DNA from: JBDIAR01 sp039812545
GTDB lineage: Bacteria; Actinomycetota; Actinomycetes; Actinomycetales; Dermatophilaceae
NCBI GenBank assembly: GCA_039812545.1
Contig: JBDIAR010000129.1
Span: 1 to 10,210 of the forward strand
DNA: 10,210 bases
Direction: 5' to 3'
Of the stretch, positions 7,051-10,210 are shown in pieces. The notes below the pieces were generated by a model. It saw only the letters and a list, made by a program, of their open reading frames with translations. It did no database searches and was not told the origin of the DNA. Numbering within the stretch: the first letter of the stretch is position 1; every line of letters starts with the position of its first letter. Made by a program: the position numbers and the translations under genes.

Positions 7051-8412
7051 TCAACGAAAGGCACGCGCCAGTGCCGGGGGCACGGGCTGCAAGGACTGTG
7101 CCGCCGCAGCTGCCGGCGGGTACAGCACGTAGTAGTCCAGGCGCGACAAGAATGCGGCCATCGCGTCGCGATGCACCGAATCCAGCGGACGGTAGGTGCC
7201 GTCGGCATACCCGGTGGAGATCCGGTTGGCCGCCATCCAGTTGATCTCCTTGAAGAACTGCCGACCCGGACGGACATCGACGAACCGCTGAGTCGACAAA
7301 CCGGTCACCACACCCGGCTTCTTGGCCCACATGGCATACCGGTACATATACGCCGCCATCGCATCCCGAGCCACCGGCTGCAGCGGCCGGAACGTCCCAT
7401 CGCCGTAGCCCGTCGTGATCCCCGTCGACTTCAACCAGCAGATCTCCTTGGCGAACTGCGACGTCGCCGGCACATCCTTGAAGCACGACCGCGACCCCGT
7501 GTAGTTCCCCTCGGCCATCCGATACAGGAACGCGGCCATGGCGTCCCGATTCACCGACCCGAGCGGGCGATACGACCCGTCGCCGTAGCCGGTCGTGATC
7601 CCCATGTTGACCAACCACTGGATGTCCTCGACGAACATGGTGTATGCCGAGACGTCGGTGAACAGCCGGGCGGTCCGGAGGTTGAGTCCGGACAGGGTCA
7701 GCTGACCAGGGGGCATCGGCGCCTTGACCGCCACCACCTTGTTGACGTTCAACGTGTTGCCGGAGTAGACCCAGAGGCCACAGGCGAAGACCATGACGTC
7801 GTAGGCGACCGGGTTCAGACCCACGACCTGGAAGCGGTTGCCCGTGCTCTGGCGGCGGCGCGCGATGTAGTCACCCTTCGGCGCCCGAGCATAGGCATAC
7901 GGGTCGATGGCGAGCGTGCCGTCGCGGCAGATCACGGCCCCCTCGATGGAGGACCCGCGAGTCAGGCTGAGGGTGCCGAGGTCGACCTGCTGTCCGGCGG
8001 CGACGGTGACGGGAGTGAAGGAGTCGAGGTACTCCAGGGCGGCGACCCCGGGATTGGCACCCTGGACGTAGTAGAGCGCCGCGGCTCGGTCGGTGGACCA
8101 GACCGCGGTGCCGACGCTGGCCGGCTTGGCCACGTCGAAGGCGACGTAGTAGCTGCCGGCGGCCAGGCCATTGACGGCGAACGGACCGTCGTTGCCCTCG
8201 GCCTTGGCGACCAGGTTCCAATTCATGTCGTAGGCCGCGACCGAGCTGGGCCCGAGAGTGTTGGTGTTCGTGAGGGTGCCGATGATCGAGGCCGTACCGG
8301 CGCCCTGCGCCGTCGGAGCCGCCAGTATGCCGGTGCTCGCCACCGCCGCGACGAGTGCGACGACGAGCGTGCCGAGGAGTCCGCGGCGACGGACTCGGGT
8401 GATGAGGGACAT
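7051..8412 (-). CDS. Secreted protein with three C-terminal SLH domains (first gene of pair)
   Basis: 453 residues, exactly the length of its neighbour. The ATG at 8412 was chosen because it directly precedes a signal peptide (MSLITRVRRRG, a hydrophobic stretch, APTAQGAG); the frame is open 38 codons further upstream but those codons are not signal-like. The ribosome site is a weak GGGGG about 10 nt upstream. Residues about 39-95 (GTASIIGTLTN...LAAGSYYVAFDV) are the same beta-sandwich-like module as in the paralogue. The middle region to about 245 is diverged but still alignable (CGLWVYSGNTLN against CGLFIFSGNTLN). SLH repeats lie at about 250-301, 310-360 and 376-426. Cysteines C162, C211, C310 and C325 match those of the paralogue. 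The C-terminus is Ala/Pro-rich. As first gene of the pair it is preceded by a 286-bp region with a dyad that may control both. The likely role is cell-surface display or structure; no enzymatic domain is seen. Confidence 0.88.
   Translation of the reverse strand: MSLITRVRRRGLLGTLVVALVAAVASTGILAAPTAQGAGTASIIGTLTNTNTLGPSSVAAYDMNWNLVAKAEGNDGPFAVNGLAAGSYYVAFDVAKPASVGTAVWSTDRAAALYYVQGANPGVAALEYLDSFTPVTVAAGQQVDLGTLSLTRGSSIEGAVICRDGTLAIDPYAYARAPKGDYIARRRQSTGNRFQVVGLNPVAYDVMVFACGLWVYSGNTLNVNKVVAVKAPMPPGQLTLSGLNLRTARLFTDVSAYTMFVEDIQWLVNMGITTGYGDGSYRPLGSVNRDAMAAFLYRMAEGNYTGSRSCFKDVPATSQFAKEICWLKSTGITTGYGDGTFRPLQPVARDAMAAYMYRYAMWAKKPGVVTGLSTQRFVDVRPGRQFFKEINWMAANRISTGYADGTYRPLDSVHRDAMAAFLSRLDYYVLYPPAAAAAQSLQPVPPALARAFR
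7385..7596. repeat. 212-bp perfect repeat, copy in the upstream SLH gene
   Basis: Partner of 5999-6210, checked base by base over the whole length. In the protein it covers about residues 273-343, from the GYGDGSYRP turn of SLH 1 to the GYGDGTFRPL turn of SLH 2. It includes the C310/C325 pair. Confidence 0.97.
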
Positions 8413-8478
8413 GTGAGGAAACCCCCGTTTCGCGATGTGGGTGGCAAGGCCCCCTGCTCCCCGTCGGAGGACGCCCCA

Positions 8479-8498
8479 CCGATACCGTTCGGCATCGG
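8479..8498. promoter_or_regulatory. Dyad in the leader of the SLH operon
   Basis: CCGATACCGTTCGGCATCGG is an imperfect palindrome: CCGAT/ATCGG and CCG/CGG pair around a TT centre with one mismatch. It lies 67-86 bp upstream of the SLH operon ATG. Just upstream on that strand is GGATAT (complement of 8501-8506), a possible -10 box without a good -35. It could be an operator or an RNA hairpin. The rest of the 8413-8698 gap shows nothing else clear apart from the prs promoter candidate. Confidence 0.35.
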
Positions 8499-8653
8499 GG
8501 ATATCCTCACCCCGTCGCGGCCGCACGCCCCGTGACTTTCGTCATGGAGATTCCACAGGATTCGCCGGACGGATCGGTAGACCCACCGAACGGTCGGCGC
8601 AGCTTGCCGGATCCGTGGCGGCGGATACCGTCCCGGGCTGCGCCGCGCATCGT

Positions 8654-8659
8654 TAGGCT
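8654..8659 (+). promoter_or_regulatory. Candidate -10 element (TAGGCT) for the PRPP synthetase gene
   Basis: TAGGCT is a common actinobacterial -10 variant and lies 39 bp before the GTG start. No convincing -35 stands 16-19 bp upstream (the region is CCGTCCCGGG), so the call rests on one hexamer and its position. Confidence 0.35.
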
Positions 8660-8698
8660 GGCATCGCTGCAGAACGGACCCCATACGCAAGGAAACTC

Positions 8699-9763
8699 GT
8701 GAGCGACATCGTGGTCTTCTCCGGATCGGCCCATCGGCGGCTGGCCCATCGGATCTGCGAACACCTCGGCGTGGAGTTGTCGCCCGTCGACATCAAGCGC
8801 TTCAGCAACGACTGCCTCCAGGCCCAGCTGCTGGTCAACTGCCGCCAGCGCGACGTCTACCTCATCCAGCCGCTCGTCCCGCCGACCCAGGAGCACCTCA
8901 TGGAGTTGCTCCTCATGATCGACGCCGCGCGCGGCGCCTCCGCCGCCCAGATCACCGCCGTCATCCCCCACTATGCGTATGCCAGGAGCGACAAGAAGGA
9001 CGCCTCCCGGATCTCGTTGGGAGGACGCCTGGTCGCCGACATGATCGTGGCCGCGGGCGCTTCGCGCGTACTGACGATGGCCCTGCACGCGCCGCAGGTG
9101 CACGGCTTCTTCCCCTGCCCGGTGGATCACCTCACCGCCATCGGAGTCCTCGCCGAACACTTCCGCGGCAAGGACCTGCGCAACAGCGTCGTCGTCTCAC
9201 CCGACCTGGGCAATGCGAAGGTCGCCACGCAGTTCGCGCGGCTACTCGGCCTGCCGGTGGCGGCGGGGTCGAAACAGCGCCTCGCCGACGACCGGGTGGT
9301 CATCGACTCCATCGTCGGTGACGTCCGCGGGAAGCGGGCCATCGTGTTGGACGACGAGATCGCGACGGGGGGCTCGATCATCGAACTCATGGATCGGCTC
9401 GCCGACAGTGGGGTCACCGAGGCCACGGTGGTCTGCACGCACGGACTGTTCGCCGGCACAGCGGTCGAGCGGCTGCGCAACCATCCGCTGATCACCAAGG
9501 TGGTCACCACGGATACCGTGCCCCGGCCACCGGCCGAATGGCCCGAACTGGAGGTCCGGTCGGTATCCGAACTCTTCGCCGAGGCGATCTACCGGGTCAA
9601 CAAGGGCAAGTCGGTGTCCTCGCTGTTCGAGGGCGTCGATCCGACCCACGCCCCGCCGGCGCCGAAACTCCCCTTCGACTTCGACTACCCCGCTCCCGAG
9701 CACCCAGTGCTGCCGACAAACCTGCCGCCGGAACACAAGGCCCGGAAGAAGGTGAAGAAGTGA
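8699..9763 (+). CDS. Ribose-phosphate pyrophosphokinase family protein, divergent paralogue
   Basis: PRPP synthetases transfer pyrophosphate from ATP to ribose 5-phosphate, supplying nucleotide, histidine and NAD synthesis. The GTG at 8699 has AAGGA six bases upstream and gives 354 residues, against about 310-325 typically. The fold is intact: FSGSAHRRLA near the N-terminus, R33-F-S-N, an ATP loop at 92-99 (YAYARSDK), H130 (ALHAPQVHGFF), VSPDLGNAK (166-174), K192-Q-R, and a PRPP loop at 217-226 (LDDEIATGGS). Several usual positions differ. The canonical YARQDRK is YARSDKK, the DLHAEQ aspartate is alanine (A128), the DDMIDTGGT aspartate is alanine (A222), and its last threonine is serine. A proline-rich then lysine-rich tail of about 40 residues (about 312-354) is extra. 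It may be a second, non-canonical synthetase or a regulatory relative, so I give no prs symbol. It is coupled to the DUF3054 gene by a GTGA overlap. Confidence 0.85.
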   Translation: MSDIVVFSGSAHRRLAHRICEHLGVELSPVDIKRFSNDCLQAQLLVNCRQRDVYLIQPLVPPTQEHLMELLLMIDAARGASAAQITAVIPHYAYARSDKKDASRISLGGRLVADMIVAAGASRVLTMALHAPQVHGFFPCPVDHLTAIGVLAEHFRGKDLRNSVVVSPDLGNAKVATQFARLLGLPVAAGSKQRLADDRVVIDSIVGDVRGKRAIVLDDEIATGGSIIELMDRLADSGVTEATVVCTHGLFAGTAVERLRNHPLITKVVTTDTVPRPPAEWPELEVRSVSELFAEAIYRVNKGKSVSSLFEGVDPTHAPPAPKLPFDFDYPAPEHPVLPTNLPPEHKARKKVKK

Positions 9764-10176
9764 CCGGTTCGCGCGGTGTGTGGTCGGCCGCGGCGCTCGA
9801 CGTGGTCGCCGTCATCGTCTTTGCCACGCTGGGCCGGGCCTCGCATCAGGAGGGGCTCTCGGCGGCCGGCGTCGCCGGGACGGCGTGGCCCTTCCTGCTC
9901 GGCCTGGCGATCGGCTGGGCCGTGCTGGCGGCTCGCGGGGCCGTGCGACGCGGCATCGTCACGCACGTCGGCCCGGGCATCACCGTGTGGCTGTGCACGT
10001 GGATCCTCGGCCTGCTGTCACGCCGTCTGTTCACCGACGGCGGCGTCCAGTTCTCCTTCGTGCTGGTCGCCGGGACCTTCCTGGCGCTCTTCCTGATCGG
10101 CCCGCGTTGGCTCGGCCGACGCCGTGACCGCCATGACCGCCGTGAGCACCAAGGGCCCACCGTCTCGTCGGGCTGA
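9760..10176 (+). CDS. DUF3054 family membrane protein
   Basis: A small integral membrane protein of unknown function, 138 residues. The start is the GTG at 9760, overlapping the preceding stop as GTGA, with AGAAGG about 8-13 nt upstream. Translation is therefore probably coupled to the PRPP-synthetase-like gene. Four hydrophobic segments are seen, at about residues 8-25, 38-58, 69-87 and 95-115, followed by a very basic tail (GRRRDRHDRRE) expected on the cytoplasmic side. Family features recognised from memory are D14...F21-x-x-x-G-R-x-x-H-x-E-G after the first helix, PFLLGLAIGW in the second helix, and a Ser-Phe in the fourth. The frame is open further upstream inside the neighbour, but that stretch has no membrane or family features. 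What links it to PRPP metabolism, if anything, is unclear. Confidence 0.85.
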   Translation: MTGSRGVWSAAALDVVAVIVFATLGRASHQEGLSAAGVAGTAWPFLLGLAIGWAVLAARGAVRRGIVTHVGPGITVWLCTWILGLLSRRLFTDGGVQFSFVLVAGTFLALFLIGPRWLGRRRDRHDRREHQGPTVSSG

Positions 10177-10210
10177 GCCCGGTCGCCGCCGAACCGCTCA
10201 GAGGTACCGG

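Larger units (their letters stand above)
240..8983. repeat. Dispersed heptamer GTATGCC/GGCATAC, 17 copies
   Basis: GTATGCC starts at 698, 1123, 1567, 2881, 3565, 5368, 6256, 7642, 8325 and 8977. Its complement GGCATAC starts at 240, 642, 1327, 5947, 7204, 7333 and 7894. Copies fall in sense and antisense orientation relative to genes and in different reading frames (Tyr-Ala, Met-Pro and Val-Cys readings), including inside the pseudogene. Assuming about 68% GC and random order, roughly one copy is expected on both strands together. The base after the motif is never C in these copies. Confidence 0.9.

Noticed and set aside
5452..8535. Two long rightward open frames opposite the SLH genes (5452-7041, 7048-8535)
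   Set aside because: Arg/Gly/His-rich shadow translations with no motif. The leftward frames have signal peptides and three SLH domains each.
240..8983. GTATGCC copies explained as favoured Tyr-Ala codons
   Set aside because: Only some copies read TAT-GCC in frame. Others are in Met-Pro or Val-Cys phase, on the antisense strand, or in the pseudogene.
10177..10210. Possible leftward gene end at the right edge (TGA at 10198-10200)
   Set aside because: Only about three codons are visible before the window ends, so there is nothing to support a gene.

Overview
The window is chromosomal DNA from a GC-rich actinomycete. Four things point that way: strong GC bias at third codon positions; the conserved ahpE / DUF3052 / divergent aceE neighbourhood, which as I recall it is also found around Rv2238c, Rv2239c and Rv2241 of Mycobacterium tuberculosis; a homodimeric-type pyruvate dehydrogenase E1; and SLH-domain secreted proteins of the kind common in Micrococcales. 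I cannot name the genus.

Layout. At the left edge a tRNA-Val(UAC) reads leftward (75-147) with a small hairpin behind it. A rightward gene for a putative HExxH metallopeptidase (to 1086) starts just beyond the tRNA and has no visible signal peptide. It converges on a leftward pair: DUF3052 (1638-2162) and the peroxiredoxin ahpE (1090-1617). The DUF3052 start region carries unusual short repeats. A 248-bp divergent promoter region separates this pair from aceE (2411-5167, rightward).

A methyltransferase gene overlaps the aceE stop and is broken by several frameshifts and an apparent internal deletion (5160-5644). A perfect 15-bp inverted repeat near its end lies between aceE and the oppositely oriented cell-surface operon, and is well placed to be a two-way terminator. 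The surface operon, read leftward from 8412, encodes two secreted paralogues of exactly 453 residues. Each has a signal peptide, an N-terminal beta-sandwich-like region and three C-terminal SLH domains. They share a 212-bp block of perfect DNA identity.

On the right, a PRPP-synthetase-family gene (8699-9763) is translationally coupled to a small DUF3054 membrane protein (9760-10176).

How the genes work together: the left and centre join central carbon metabolism (pyruvate to acetyl-CoA) with a divergent peroxide-defence gene; the middle right is envelope display; the far right is nucleotide precursor metabolism or a non-canonical relative of it. No phage, transposon, CRISPR or defence system is visible. 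The most unexpected signal is genome-scale rather than genic: the heptamer GTATGCC (or its complement) occurs 17 times in 10.2 kb, in both orientations and in all reading frames. About one occurrence would be expected from base composition.
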